Shown here: piece by piece, positions 1 to 8,490 of the stretch
Numbering within the stretch: the first letter of the stretch is position 1
Layout of the letters: the number at the start of each line of letters is the position of its first letter
Source: Echinicola arenosa
GTDB lineage: Bacteria > Bacteroidota > Bacteroidia > Cytophagales > Cyclobacteriaceae
Length of the DNA stretch: 64,000 nt
Assembly (NCBI RefSeq): GCF_014841125.1
Contig: NZ_JACYTQ010000008.1
Location: 62,001-126,000, forward strand
Direction: 5' to 3'
Position numbers and translations under genes: made by a program
Notes under the pieces: model-generated
Database searches by the model: none
What the model was told of the DNA's origin: nothing
Seen by the model: the letters and a program-made list of their open reading frames with translations, nothing else

Positions 1-604
1 AGCAAAATCTTTTTTGGAAGATACGGGAGAAGATTTTAGCAAATTCTTGGATGACAATCCCCTTCGGGACAGTTATGTCATTTCCATTCATGAGGCTTTT
101 CAAACCTCTGAAAAGATGGAAAACATCGTCGCCGAAATCCAAAAATTGGACGGGGTCTTTGAGGTAACTTATATGAATGACTTGGTGGAATCGATCAACA
201 AAAACCTGCTAAAAGTCAGCATTGTCCTCGGTGCTTTCATTCTGATTTTGGTGATCACTGTCATCATCTTGATCAACAATACCATCAGACTGGCCCTTTT
301 CAGCCAGCGCTTCCTGATCAGAAGCATGCAACTGGTAGGTGCCACCCGTGGATTCATCAGAAAACCCTTCCTCAACAGGTCTTTTTTCTTTGGGAGCCTT
401 GCAGGAATTCTTTCTTCTGCCCTACTTTACGGTCTGATAGAATATACCAAGGCCAATATCGATGGCTTTGCCCTATTACAAAACAACAAATTGATTTTAA
501 TGCTCTTTGGTGGGCTTATCGTTCTTGGAGCGATACTATCCTTTTTCAGCACACTGAGAGCCGTTAACAAATATTTAAACATGTCTTTGGACGAACTTTA
601 TTAA
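1..604 (+). CDS. ftsX: Cell division protein FtsX, C-terminal part (5' end outside window)
   Basis: The reading frame is open from base 2, so the gene starts before the window; 201 residues are visible. FtsX is the membrane partner of the ATPase FtsE and controls peptidoglycan hydrolases at the division septum. Visible are part of the extracellular domain (first about 70 residues), then three membrane segments and the conserved cytoplasmic stretch around MQLVGATRGFIRKPF between the first and second of them, which is typical of FtsX permeases. The next gene starts 1 base after the stop, so it heads or continues an operon with DUF3098, uppP, truB and ribF, a usual Bacteroidota order. The identification is firm; only the start is missing. 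Confidence 0.93.
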   Translation, partial: AKSFLEDTGEDFSKFLDDNPLRDSYVISIHEAFQTSEKMENIVAEIQKLDGVFEVTYMNDLVESINKNLLKVSIVLGAFILILVITVIILINNTIRLALFSQRFLIRSMQLVGATRGFIRKPFLNRSFFFGSLAGILSSALLYGLIEYTKANIDGFALLQNNKLILMLFGGLIVLGAILSFFSTLRAVNKYLNMSLDELY

Positions 605-605
605 G

Positions 606-812
606 ATGGATAAGAACAACCTTCCTTTTTCAAAGAAAAATTATACCCTGATGTTGATCGGAATCGCCATTATTGTAGTGGGATTCGTGATCATCGGAAT
701 GGACAGTGAACCACACGGATTTGGTTTTATGGGTCTTACTTTGGGACCTATTATCACTTTGGCCGGTTTCATTTTTGAATTTTACGCCATTTTTTACAAA
801 TCAGAAAAATAA
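606..812 (+). CDS. DUF3098 family small membrane protein
   Basis: A 68-residue protein with a short charged N-terminus followed by two hydrophobic segments (about residues 15-33 and 43-63). Small proteins of this kind regularly sit between ftsX and uppP in Bacteroidota; the family carries the name DUF3098 and has no known function. It lies 1 base after ftsX, and its TAA ends immediately before the ATG of uppP, so it is almost certainly co-transcribed. A role linked to division or envelope synthesis is only suggested by position. Confidence 0.8.
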   Translation: MDKNNLPFSKKNYTLMLIGIAIIVVGFVIIGMDSEPHGFGFMGLTLGPIITLAGFIFEFYAIFYKSEK

Positions 813-1610
813 ATGACAATCATAGAAGCGATCATTTTGGGCATCATTCAGGGCTTGACTGAATTTTTGCCTGTGTCCAGTAGTGGCCATATCGAATTGG
901 GTTCCTTCCTTTTGGGGGTTCAGGCTGCTGACAATTTACTCTTTACCGTGGTGGTTCATGCCGCCACTGCTCTAAGTACCATTATTGTTTTCCGAAAGGA
1001 CATTGCTAGCATATTTAAGGACCTGTTTAAGTTCCAGTGGAATGATGGTACACAGTTCACGGCCAAAATTTTATTATCGATGATTCCTATAGGCATTGTC
1101 GGTGTGCTATTTGAAGAACAGATAGAGGCCCTTTTTGGAGGAAAAATCGTGTTAGTAGGTGCCATGTTATTGTTTACCGCTGTCTTGCTGGCTTTTTCAC
1201 ACTTTGCTACCAAAAGACAGGGGCATGTTACTTTCCCCAAGGCCATCGTGATTGGCATAGCCCAAACCATTGCCATCATGCCCGGAATCAGTCGATCCGG
1301 TTCCACCATTGCCACTGCTTTATTGATCGGCGTAGAAAAAGAAAGGGCTACTCGGTTTTCCTTTTTGATGGTCCTTTTGCCCATCTTAGGTGCCTCTGCC
1401 ATCAAACTATTGAAATTCTTTAAAGACCCTAGCATTGCTGAAGGAATCACTGCAGTTCCATTGACAGCTGGCTTCTTGGCCGCTTTCTTGGCTGGGCTTG
1501 CTGCCTGTATTTGGATGATTAATATTGTAAAACGAGGAAAGCTTATTTACTTTGCCATTTATTGCGCCATAGTGGGTACTATTGCCGTAATTGGCGGATT
1601 AAGCATGTAG
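813..1610 (+). CDS. uppP: Undecaprenyl-diphosphatase UppP (BacA)
   Basis: An integral membrane phosphatase that recycles undecaprenyl pyrophosphate to the monophosphate lipid carrier used for cell-wall and O-antigen synthesis; loss or excess changes bacitracin sensitivity. At 265 residues it has the normal family length. The two signature motifs are present: the N-terminal GLTEFLPVSSSGH stretch near residue 15 with the catalytic Glu region, and PGISRSGST around residues 151-159. About seven to eight hydrophobic segments follow each other. It starts directly on the stop of the DUF3098 gene and truB follows 1 base downstream, so translation is probably coupled. Confidence 0.96.
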   Translation: MTIIEAIILGIIQGLTEFLPVSSSGHIELGSFLLGVQAADNLLFTVVVHAATALSTIIVFRKDIASIFKDLFKFQWNDGTQFTAKILLSMIPIGIVGVLFEEQIEALFGGKIVLVGAMLLFTAVLLAFSHFATKRQGHVTFPKAIVIGIAQTIAIMPGISRSGSTIATALLIGVEKERATRFSFLMVLLPILGASAIKLLKFFKDPSIAEGITAVPLTAGFLAAFLAGLAACIWMINIVKRGKLIYFAIYCAIVGTIAVIGGLSM

Positions 1611-1611
1611 A

Positions 1612-2292
1612 ATGGATCAACAACCTTATGGAGAAGTATTCCTGATCAACAAACCCTTGGAATGGACCTCATTCGATGTGGTCAAAAAGGTGAGGAATGC
1701 CTTAAAGATTAAAAAAGTAGGCCATGCGGGCACATTGGACCCTTTGGCAACGGGATTATTGATTATTTGCGCTGGTAAAAAAACCAAAAGCATCAATGAT
1801 TTCATGGGGCAGGAAAAAGAATATACCGGGACTTTTGTGCTGGGAAAGACCACCGAATCCTTTGATTTGGAACAAGAGGTCCAAGAGGTGGCAGACCCTT
1901 CACACCTGACCTTAGCGGAGATTGAAAATGCCTGTGTCCGATTGACCGGGGATATCATGCAGGTTCCCCCTACCCACTCTGCCATCAAAAAGGATGGCAA
2001 ACGGGTGTATGAATCAGCGAGAAAGGGCATTGATGTCAAGCTTGATCCGCGACCAGTGCAGGTTTCTACTTTTGAAATCACGCGTTTTGAGTTGCCGGAA
2101 ATTGATTTTCGCATTGTTTGTTCCAAAGGAACCTATATCAGAAGTCTGGCCAGGGACTTGGGCGAAAGCTTAGGGGTGGGTGCCTATATGTCTGCCCTGA
2201 CCCGTACCAGAATTGGCGATTTTCTCCTTTCAGATGCTGTAGAAGTATTGGATTTGGTAGCAAAGATCAAAGCCGAAAAAGAAGCCGAGTGA
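1612..2292 (+). CDS. truB: tRNA pseudouridine(55) synthase TruB
   Basis: Makes pseudouridine at position 55 in the T-loop of elongator tRNAs. The protein has 226 residues. The catalytic motif GHAGTLDPLATG is at residues 38-49 with Asp43 as nucleophile, and the later signatures KGTYIRSLARDLG and the preceding RPVQV region are intact. It is shorter than the E. coli enzyme (about 314 residues) because the C-terminal PUA-type domain is lacking, which is common in Bacteroidota. The TGA stop shares one base with the ATG of ribF (TGATG), so the two genes are translationally coupled. Confidence 0.95.
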   Translation: MDQQPYGEVFLINKPLEWTSFDVVKKVRNALKIKKVGHAGTLDPLATGLLIICAGKKTKSINDFMGQEKEYTGTFVLGKTTESFDLEQEVQEVADPSHLTLAEIENACVRLTGDIMQVPPTHSAIKKDGKRVYESARKGIDVKLDPRPVQVSTFEITRFELPEIDFRIVCSKGTYIRSLARDLGESLGVGAYMSALTRTRIGDFLLSDAVEVLDLVAKIKAEKEAE

Positions 2293-3221
2293 TGAAAATT
2301 TACGAAGGACTTGAGCATTTTCCCTCCATCACCAATGCCGTGGTAACCAGTGGCACCTTTGATGGGGTGCACTTGGGTCATCAAAAAATCCTGAACAGAA
2401 TAAAAGACATTGCCAAAGAAGCTGACGGAGAAACTGTCCTGATTACCTTTTGGCCTCACCCTAGGCTGGTCCTGCACCCTGAAGAGCATAACCTGAGATT
2501 GCTGACCACCTTTGAAGAAAAAGCCAAGCTCCTGGCCAAGGAAGGCATAGACCACCTGGTCACCATTCCCTTTACCAAAGAGTTTTCGCAGCTTAGCAGC
2601 GAAGAATTTATCCAGAAAGTCCTTATCGATAAAATCCAGACCAAAGTATTGGTCATCGGCTATGACCACCGATTTGGCAAAAACAGGGAAGGCAGCTTTG
2701 AGCATTTGATGGAAAACAAAGAGCGTTACGGCTTTGAGCTGGAAGAAATATCGCGGGAAGACATTGACCACGTAGGCATCTCCAGCACTAAAATCAGAAA
2801 GGCACTTTTGGCCGGCCATGTGTCCGAAGCCAATGAATTTTTAGGCCGGGAATATGAACTGAACGGCATCGTCATCAAAGGCCAACAGATAGGCAGGTCC
2901 ATTGACTTTCCCACGGCCAATATCCATGTACCCAACAATTACAAACTGATTCCAGGGGATGGTGCCTATGCGGTCCGCATCAGTGTGGGCGAGGAATTTT
3001 ACTTTGGCATGCTGAACATTGGTAACCGCCCTACAGTAGATGGCCTGGAAAAAACCGTGGAAGCCCATTTGTTTGACTACAACGACAATTTATACGATAA
3101 ACAAATCACAGTTTATTTCAAAGATTTTTTGAGAGCGGAAAGAAAATTTGCAAATTTAGAAGAGTTAAAGGCCCAATTGGCCAAGGACAAGGCCAGGGCG
3201 AGACAAATTTTCGGTATATAA
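2292..3221 (+). CDS. ribF: Bifunctional riboflavin kinase / FAD synthetase
   Basis: Converts riboflavin to FMN and FMN to FAD in the cytoplasm. The 309-residue length fits the bifunctional family. The N-terminal nucleotidyltransferase domain shows GTFDGVHLGH at residues 21-30 and the ISSTKIR motif near residue 165. The C-terminal flavokinase domain begins around residue 180 and shows GRSIDFPTANI. An upstream in-frame extension exists, but the ATG at 2292 overlaps the truB stop as TGATG and fits the family N-terminus, so it is the chosen start. The neighbouring truB-ribF order is conserved in many bacteria. Confidence 0.95.
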   Translation: MKIYEGLEHFPSITNAVVTSGTFDGVHLGHQKILNRIKDIAKEADGETVLITFWPHPRLVLHPEEHNLRLLTTFEEKAKLLAKEGIDHLVTIPFTKEFSQLSSEEFIQKVLIDKIQTKVLVIGYDHRFGKNREGSFEHLMENKERYGFELEEISREDIDHVGISSTKIRKALLAGHVSEANEFLGREYELNGIVIKGQQIGRSIDFPTANIHVPNNYKLIPGDGAYAVRISVGEEFYFGMLNIGNRPTVDGLEKTVEAHLFDYNDNLYDKQITVYFKDFLRAERKFANLEELKAQLAKDKARARQIFGI

Positions 3222-3239
3222 GCGTTTCATGGACTTAAT

Positions 3240-3935
3240 ATGATCAACAAGACAGTTAGCAATGCTGATGAAGCCGTCAAGGACATCACCAGCAACACGG
3301 TTTTGATGCTTGGTGGTTTTGGCCTCTGTGGCATCCCAGAAAACTGTATCAAGGCCCTGCTCAAAAAACCACTTACAGGGCTGACCTGTATTTCCAATAA
3401 TGCCGGCGTAGATGACTTTGGCATTGGGCTGATGCTAAAGCAACGCATGGTCAAGAAAATGATTTCCAGCTATGTGGGAGAAAATGCTGAGTTTGAGAGG
3501 CAATTGCTCAGTGGTGAACTAGAGGTAGAGTTGATACCCCAGGGCACCTTGGCTGAAAGAACCCGTGCCGGAGGGGCTGGGATCCCTGCTTTCTTCACCC
3601 CTGCCGGAGTGGGCACGGAAGTCGCCGAAGGCAAGGAAATGCGGGAATTCGATGGCAAGCTGTATATCCTCGAAAGATGGCTTAAAGCAGATTTTTCGTT
3701 GGTCAAAGCCTGGAAGGGCGATACCGCAGGCAACCTGATCTTCAAAGGAACCGCTAGAAACTTCAACCCCATGATGGCTGCTGCGGGAACTGTTACCATT
3801 GCCGAAGTGGAAGAACTGGTTCCTGCGGGAGAACTGGACCCTAACCAGATCCATACGCCCGGCATCTATGTGCAACGTATTTTTCAAGGCACCGCTTACG
3901 AAAAACGTATCGAAAAGAGAACCGTCAAGTCCTAG
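3240..3935 (+). CDS. scoA: 3-oxoacid CoA-transferase, subunit A
   Basis: Alpha subunit of a succinyl-CoA:3-ketoacid (or related acyl-CoA:acetoacetate) CoA-transferase that moves CoA between succinate and acetoacetate in ketone-body or branched-chain catabolism. At 231 residues it has the usual subunit A length. The N-terminal glycine-rich [13 protein letters not shown] motif and the [14 protein letters not shown] stretch are family signatures. The subunit B gene begins 22 bases after the stop, giving a two-gene operon. Exact substrate preference cannot be read from sequence. Confidence 0.9.
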   Translation: MINKTVSNADEAVKDITSNTVLMLGGFGLCGIPENCIKALLKKPLTGLTCISNNAGVDDFGIGLMLKQRMVKKMISSYVGENAEFERQLLSGELEVELIPQGTLAERTRAGGAGIPAFFTPAGVGTEVAEGKEMREFDGKLYILERWLKADFSLVKAWKGDTAGNLIFKGTARNFNPMMAAAGTVTIAEVEELVPAGELDPNQIHTPGIYVQRIFQGTAYEKRIEKRTVKS

Positions 3936-3957
3936 CCCCTATCCAAACCTACAGCTT

Positions 3958-4614
3958 ATGTTAGACAAAATCCATATTGCCCAACGCATCGCCAGAGAGA
4001 TCAAAAACGGCCAATATATCAATCTAGGCATTGGTATTCCTACTTTGGTGGCCAATTATATCCCGGATGACCTGGAGGTAGTCTTGCAGTCTGAAAATGG
4101 CCTTTTGGGCATTGGACCTTTTCCTCCTGAAGAAGAAGTGGATGCTGACCTGATCAATGCCGGAAAGCAGACCATCAGCATGGTGAAAGGCTCGGTACTT
4201 TTTAATTCCGCAGAATCCTTTGGCATGATCCGAGGTGGTCATGTGCACCTCACCATTTTGGGAGCCATGGAAGTTTCCGAAAATGGGGACATTGCCAACT
4301 GGAAAATACCGGGAAAGATGGTCAAGGGCATGGGAGGTGCCATGGACCTGGTCGCCTCTGAAGCGCATATCATCGTGGCCATGCAGCATTGCAGCAAGGA
4401 TGGCAAGTCCAAGCTGCTCAAGCAATGTACCCTGCCCATCACCGGCATCAAGTGCGTCAATAAGATCGTGACCGACTTGGCCGTCCTAAAAGTCCTTCCC
4501 CAAGGGGGATTCAAGCTGCTCGAGCGTGCACCCGGGGTCAGTGTAGAAGAAATCCAGTCGAAAACAGAAGGCAGGCTGGTAGTGGAAGGAGATGTTCCGG
4601 AAATGGTATTCTGA
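3958..4614 (+). CDS. scoB: 3-oxoacid CoA-transferase, subunit B
   Basis: Beta subunit of the CoA-transferase, carrying the catalytic glutamate that forms the glutamyl-CoA thioester. It is 218 residues from ATG 3958; an upstream in-frame extension overlaps subunit A and is not credible. The catalytic motif SENGLLG places the active Glu at residue 46. GIGIPTLVANY near the N-terminus and the AMEVSENGDIANWKIPGK stretch are typical. It closes the pair begun at 3240. A thiolase begins at the far end of the window (63555), which could serve the same pathway but is not linked in position. Confidence 0.91.
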   Translation: MLDKIHIAQRIAREIKNGQYINLGIGIPTLVANYIPDDLEVVLQSENGLLGIGPFPPEEEVDADLINAGKQTISMVKGSVLFNSAESFGMIRGGHVHLTILGAMEVSENGDIANWKIPGKMVKGMGGAMDLVASEAHIIVAMQHCSKDGKSKLLKQCTLPITGIKCVNKIVTDLAVLKVLPQGGFKLLERAPGVSVEEIQSKTEGRLVVEGDVPEMVF

Positions 4615-4725
4615 GGAGCTGAAGATATTAGTAGCAGAACAACTAATTTCAAACGGGATTGCCTATTCCAAGGGATCCAATTATTCACTGAAATGAACAT
4701 GGAAATTAAACTAGTTTTTTAACCC

Positions 4726-4746
4726 GGATTCCAAGACTTGGAATCC
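4726..4746. repeat. Perfect 21-bp palindrome upstream of the recombinase remnant
   Basis: GGATTCCAAG, one A, then CTTGGAATCC form a perfect inverted repeat with 10-bp arms, 54 bases before the start of the tyrosine recombinase fragment. No T-run follows it on either strand, so it is not a standard intrinsic terminator. It could be a protein-binding site or part of an old recombination site; nothing in the sequence decides this. Confidence 0.5.
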
Positions 4747-4800
4747 AGGTCTAAGAGTCAATAAATATATCTATATTGGGGAAGCTAACTTTTTATTGTT

Positions 4801-5334
4801 TTGATTCCTAAACTTTCCATATCCATCAAGTCGATTATCCATCGTGACCAGGCAGTCTTGGGGATGTATTTTCCTTATAATCCACGCCTGATACAACTTT
4901 GTAAACAGCTGGGCGCCAATTGGAGCAAAACCCAAAGATGCTGGTGGATCCCGGATAGTCCCAGTAATCGGGACCAGATACAAGCTTCTTTCAATAATGA
5001 AAACCTAGTTTGGTCTCAATCCCTGATCACTAAGCCAAAACCAACTTCGACCTCTTCGGTCCTTCCAGATTTGATTCCGGAGGAATACCGTAACCGCTTG
5101 CTCCGAAAAAGGTATAGTGAAAGTACTTATAAAACCTATTGTTATTTGTTCAACGAATTTTTAAATTTCATCCAGCCAAAGAAGCTTAATAACTTTAAGG
5201 AAGAAGATATTCGTCGTTACCAAGACTGGCTTGTGAGCATAAAGAAAGTATCCCTTAGCACACAAAACCAAGCTATCAATGCTATTAAATTTTATCTGGA
5301 AAAAGTGGAAATGGGCGAATTCTTGCTCAACTAA
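4801..5334 (+). pseudogene. Tyrosine recombinase, integron-integrase-like N-terminal part, catalytic domain missing
   Basis: An open frame of 177 residues with only a TTG start. Residues about 1-60 form the extra N-terminal domain seen in Bacteroidota integrases (motif ANWSKTQRCWWIPD). Residues about 85-170 form the SAM-like core-binding domain, with YSESTYKTYCYLFNEFLNF and STQNQAINAIKFYLEKV. The STQNQA(I/L)NA motif is a hallmark of XerC/D-like and especially IntI-type recombinases. The frame stops at 5334, before the catalytic domain with its R-H-R-Y residues, and no continuation is recognisable in any frame before 5590. It cannot be a working recombinase as it stands. It lies about 5 kb from attC-like repeats, so it may be the relic of an integron-like element. 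Confidence 0.72.
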
Positions 5335-5472
5335 TTCGAGGAAAGAGATCACCCTTTTATCCAAGCCAAGGAGAACATGGCTGACGTAATTGACATTGGA
5401 TACTATGTAGTGTTTACCGAATTATATATCCAAATAAACAATTCAGTTTAGATCTAATAGTCCATCACAACA
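5335..5472. other. Short gap after the recombinase remnant
   Basis: About 140 bases with stops in all frames. I looked for the catalytic half of the recombinase here and did not find it. Nothing else is recognised. Confidence 0.4.
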
Positions 5473-5589
5473 TTATTTTGGCGGATAACCATTCAAAGCA
5501 CGATAAATATTTACCCCCTCATCTTTAAAATTATCAGAATAATTCCCCTTAAGGATAATCTCCATATATTCATCGGTCCAATCTTTCAT
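5473..5589 (-). CDS. Possible 38-residue protein downstream of the NADP reductase-like gene
   Basis: ATG at 5589 on the minus strand, stop at 5473, starting 3 bases after the stop of the 5593-6255 gene. The peptide is acidic and ends with IYRALNGYPPK, which looks like a genuine protein C-terminus rather than random sequence. It may be a small protein co-expressed with the reductase, or the end of a larger gene lost by deletion. No family is recognised and the call is weak. Confidence 0.3.
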   Translation of the reverse strand: MKDWTDEYMEIILKGNYSDNFKDEGVNIYRALNGYPPK

Positions 5590-5592
5590 CTT

Positions 5593-6255
5593 CTATATGA
5601 CCAACTTTTTTGTAACCAAGGCTTTTTCTGCATCAGCCTTAGCAAGAGCTGGCTTGAGTTCTTCCAAAGTGAGATCGGTACAATAAGCCGGATTTCCGGG
5701 TTGTTGCCTCCAGGATTCTACAATAGAACCTGCGTCAAAGGCATCAAATCCCGTATCCTCTACCAGTTGCATGGCTGTTTCTACCCCGTTTTTACCATCT
5801 CCTGATACCGTCAGGGCTATTCTTTCCGGTGTTCCTTTCGGCAGGCCACCCGTCACAAAACTGTGTGCGATAATAGTGCTGAAAGTTTTAACTACCGGTC
5901 GGCCAATTTGCTCCTCAACCCAAACGCTGTGTACTTTACCATTTTCTAATTCCTCAATTACACCATGTCGGGATGGAAAATAATTAGTAATATCGATCAC
6001 CGGTATCACTGTCTCCAGCTGACTGAACAAATCCTTTGGTAATTCCGGAATCTTCCCGAAAGGGATGCAGAGTATAACAGCATCTACGTTTACTACTGCA
6101 TCCTGTAGTTTAACTGCTTTGATGCCTGTACGATCTGCGACATCGATCGTATGTGGTCCTCTGGAATTGGCAATTACTATTTGATGTCCCTTTTTGCTTA
6201 ATTTCTGAGCCAGCGTTTTACCCATCAATCCGGCACCAATTATACCTATTCTCAT
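5593..6255 (-). CDS. F420/NADPH reductase-like oxidoreductase (NAD(P)-binding Rossmann protein)
   Basis: A 220-residue protein of the NADPH-dependent F420 reductase / pyrroline-5-carboxylate reductase-like fold. The dinucleotide-binding motif GIIGAGLMGKTLA is at residues 4-16, and NSRGP at residues 30-34 is the usual 2'-phosphate-binding loop for NADP. The C-terminal ESWRQQPGNPAYCTDL stretch is shared almost word for word with the gene at 7603. Most Bacteroidota do not make F420, so the real substrate is unknown. It is transcribed toward the recombinase remnant, away from the monooxygenase genes upstream on the same strand. Confidence 0.82.
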   Translation of the reverse strand: MRIGIIGAGLMGKTLAQKLSKKGHQIVIANSRGPHTIDVADRTGIKAVKLQDAVVNVDAVILCIPFGKIPELPKDLFSQLETVIPVIDITNYFPSRHGVIEELENGKVHSVWVEEQIGRPVVKTFSTIIAHSFVTGGLPKGTPERIALTVSGDGKNGVETAMQLVEDTGFDAFDAGSIVESWRQQPGNPAYCTDLTLEELKPALAKADAEKALVTKKLVI

Positions 6256-6332
6256 TTGTTTTTATGATTCATTATTCTAGGATCAATGCCATACTGATCC
6301 GGCACTCCCAGATTGGCTCGAAATGTCTTCCC

Positions 6333-7595
6333 TTAGTAATCCTCATGGAACAAACCACGCTCCTGTAAAATAGGCACCACTTCATCTACAAAGGCATCAA
6401 TGCCATCTGCATTTATATCTGGTAAAATCCAAAATCCATCAACAGCATCTGCTTCAAACCACTCCTGCATATGATCGGCAGCTTCGACACCCGGCCCAAC
6501 GATAACCGGATGGTAATCAATAACACCATGGGCGATAATATCGCGAAGACTCCAGCCTTCTTTTGCAATTTTCAGTGCATAAGCAGACCTGGGGTCATAA
6601 GGAGACGGACGTGCATTAGTTAACTGTGCTTGGGTTAGCGGTTCGTTCAATCGATTGATATTAAGAGGAGTACCCAACATGCGTTGCAGGTAAGCCACTC
6701 TTTCCGAGAAATGACCTTCCGTTAACTGAATCCTGCGATCCAAAGCGGTACGCCTGTCTTTGGCAATGGTCGTCATGATACCTGCAAAGAATTTAATCTC
6801 ATCAGGATCACGACCATACCTTTTTGCTGCATCTCTGAACGCTTTACGCTGAGCTCGTGCATCTTCAATAGTGAAAGTAGACCCAATCACTACGTTGGCA
6901 AAACGTCCTGCAAGTTCATGGGCATTAGGGCTTCCACCGCCATGAACAATCACAGGCTGTCCTTGCGCTGATGGTGGAACATAAAGCGGTCCGCTAGCGC
7001 CTACATATTCACCTTGCAGATTAATGGCATTGATAGCTCCTTTCTTTGTGAACTCGCCATTTTCTTTGTTGTGGACCCAGGCATCCTTTCCCCAGCTTCC
7101 CCAAAGTGCCTGCATCAGCTGGATCACCTCATGGGCTCGGCCATAGCGCTCCTCACTCGATGGAATCCTCCTGCCGTAATAGGCTGCTGTATCATCGGTG
7201 CTCGATGTAACAGCATTCCATCCCGCCCTGCCGTGGCTCATCACATCCAGCGATTTAAAATGTCTGGCCAGATTATATGGTTCGTTAAATGTTGTAGAAC
7301 CGGTTGCGACCAACCCAATCCGTTTCGTTTCCCGAGCGATGGCCGCCATGGTCATCATCACATCGAGATTAGGGCCAGGAGGTTGGGTTGCTATGTCTCT
7401 TTCAGTAGTAGGCCCATCAGGGAAAAACAGAAAATGCAGTTTACCACGTTCGGCTGCCTGCGCCTGCTTTACCATGACGTCAAAGTTCGCATAGCTTTCC
7501 GGGTCTACTCCCGGCATGCGCCAGGCTCCGGGTTGGGAGCCATAGCCATTACCCAGATGCATGGCAACCAGTATTTTTTTAGTACGATCCTTCAT
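6333..7595 (-). CDS. LLM-class flavin monooxygenase, NtaA/SnaA/DszA type
   Basis: A 420-residue flavin-dependent monooxygenase of the bacterial-luciferase superfamily, in the nitrilotriacetate/dibenzothiophene monooxygenase branch. Diagnostic stretches are HLGNGYGSQPGAWR near the N-terminus, the PGPNLDVM loop, and SHGRAGWNAVTS around residues 130-141. Such enzymes use FMNH2 and O2 and need a partner reductase. It is flanked on both sides by NADP reductase-like genes (5593 and 7603) on the same strand, so a two-component oxygenase system is a reasonable inference. The substrate cannot be deduced. Confidence 0.88.
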   Translation of the reverse strand: MKDRTKKILVAMHLGNGYGSQPGAWRMPGVDPESYANFDVMVKQAQAAERGKLHFLFFPDGPTTERDIATQPPGPNLDVMMTMAAIARETKRIGLVATGSTTFNEPYNLARHFKSLDVMSHGRAGWNAVTSSTDDTAAYYGRRIPSSEERYGRAHEVIQLMQALWGSWGKDAWVHNKENGEFTKKGAINAINLQGEYVGASGPLYVPPSAQGQPVIVHGGGSPNAHELAGRFANVVIGSTFTIEDARAQRKAFRDAAKRYGRDPDEIKFFAGIMTTIAKDRRTALDRRIQLTEGHFSERVAYLQRMLGTPLNINRLNEPLTQAQLTNARPSPYDPRSAYALKIAKEGWSLRDIIAHGVIDYHPVIVGPGVEAADHMQEWFEADAVDGFWILPDINADGIDAFVDEVVPILQERGLFHEDY

Positions 7596-7602
7596 ATGGA
7601 GA

Positions 7603-8349
7603 TTACATATATAAAATCCTGTTGAGACCTACTAAGAACTCATTATTCAAGGCCTGTGGTTTACCATCTATGCGCTCTGAAATTGCCGTAACAGCCAAAT
7701 CCCTGCGCTTTGGCAATCGTTCTTTTTCCGCAGTATCAATTAATTCTTCTATTTCTTGCAGGGAAAGATCTGTACAATAAACAGGAGCTCCGGGTTGCTG
7801 TCTCCAAGAATCAGCGAGCGCACCTGCATCGAAAGCATCGAATCCGGTCTCATCCACTAATTGCATAGTGATTTTACGATCCTGGTCGCGATCTGCTACG
7901 ATAGGAATAGCGATACGATCCGGACTTCCGGCGGGTTTTCCACTTTTTTCAAAAGAAATATAACCAATGGCATTCCAAGCCTTGGCAATAGGTCGCCCAA
8001 GTTGTTCGCTTACCCACAAACTTTCTACTTGACCTTCGTCAATAGAAGCAATTTTGTTGTCGCGAGACGGATAATAGTTAGAGGTGTCTATTACAGTTAC
8101 ATCTTCTGACACTTCGGCAAGAAGTGATTTGATCTCCGGAATTCGATTTAAAGGTATCGATAAGATGATGACATCTTTACCCTGCACAGCTTGCTCAGCG
8201 GTAACAGGCTTTGCCCCTGTAGCAAGGGTTGCTTCATCTATAGATTCCGGACCTCTTGAATTGGCTACTTCTACTTCATGTCCTGCCTTAGGTAGTCTTA
8301 ATGCCAAGGTTTTCCCTATACTACCTACTCCTAAAATTCCTATTCTCAT
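7603..8349 (-). CDS. F420/NADPH reductase-like oxidoreductase, paralogue
   Basis: A 248-residue paralogue of the gene at 5593. GILGVGSIGKTLA at residues 4-16 is the dinucleotide-binding loop, NSRGP follows at about residue 30, and DSWRQQPGAPVYCTDL near residue 185 matches the partner gene. The stop lies 7 bases before the ATG of the monooxygenase at 7595, so the two are co-transcribed. The 93-base region upstream carries a copy of the hxlR-type leader on the other strand, suggesting divergent regulation by the HxlR protein. It is about 28 residues longer at the C-terminus than the 5593 protein. Confidence 0.82.
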   Translation of the reverse strand: MRIGILGVGSIGKTLALRLPKAGHEVEVANSRGPESIDEATLATGAKPVTAEQAVQGKDVIILSIPLNRIPEIKSLLAEVSEDVTVIDTSNYYPSRDNKIASIDEGQVESLWVSEQLGRPIAKAWNAIGYISFEKSGKPAGSPDRIAIPIVADRDQDRKITMQLVDETGFDAFDAGALADSWRQQPGAPVYCTDLSLQEIEELIDTAEKERLPKRRDLAVTAISERIDGKPQALNNEFLVGLNRILYM

Positions 8350-8372
8350 ATCACTTTTATCTTTTTAATATA

Positions 8373-8490
8373 TTGCAAAATTAATAGAAATAACTTTCTT
8401 TTGTAAAGCACTTTCCCAAAGGAAAGCGATAATTTAAAACGTATGACTGTAAAAAAGGGATTCGATAATTATCTGGATCAAGTTTCAGCC
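8373..8490 (+). pseudogene. Truncated hxlR copy: promoter plus first 16 codons
   Basis: Bases 8373-8442 align without gaps to the 70 bases upstream of the intact hxlR gene (9651-9720), with three mismatches in the last 51 bases. The ATG at 8443 opens MTVKKGFDNYLD, parallel to MAVKKGYNNCLD of the intact gene. The similarity ends after about 14 codons, close to the 3' end of the monooxygenase gene at 8491. It is therefore the broken first half of a duplication. The leader may still act as operator for the divergent gene at 8349. Confidence 0.72.

Noticed and set aside
956-1450. 164-residue minus-strand frame antisense to uppP
   Set aside because: Shadow of a clear gene. No family features.
1626-2126. 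166-residue minus-strand frame antisense to truB
   Set aside because: Shadow of truB. Ser/Thr/Pro-rich composition and no domain.
2118-2291. N-terminal extension of RibF inside truB
   Set aside because: It would overlap truB by more than 170 bases. ATG 2292 sits on the truB stop and gives the normal family start.
3799-3957. N-terminal extension of CoA-transferase subunit B
   Set aside because: It overlaps subunit A and adds residues not found in the family. ATG 3958 is standard.
4801-5334. Functional site-specific integrase
   Set aside because: The catalytic domain with Arg/His/Arg/Tyr is absent, so it cannot be active.
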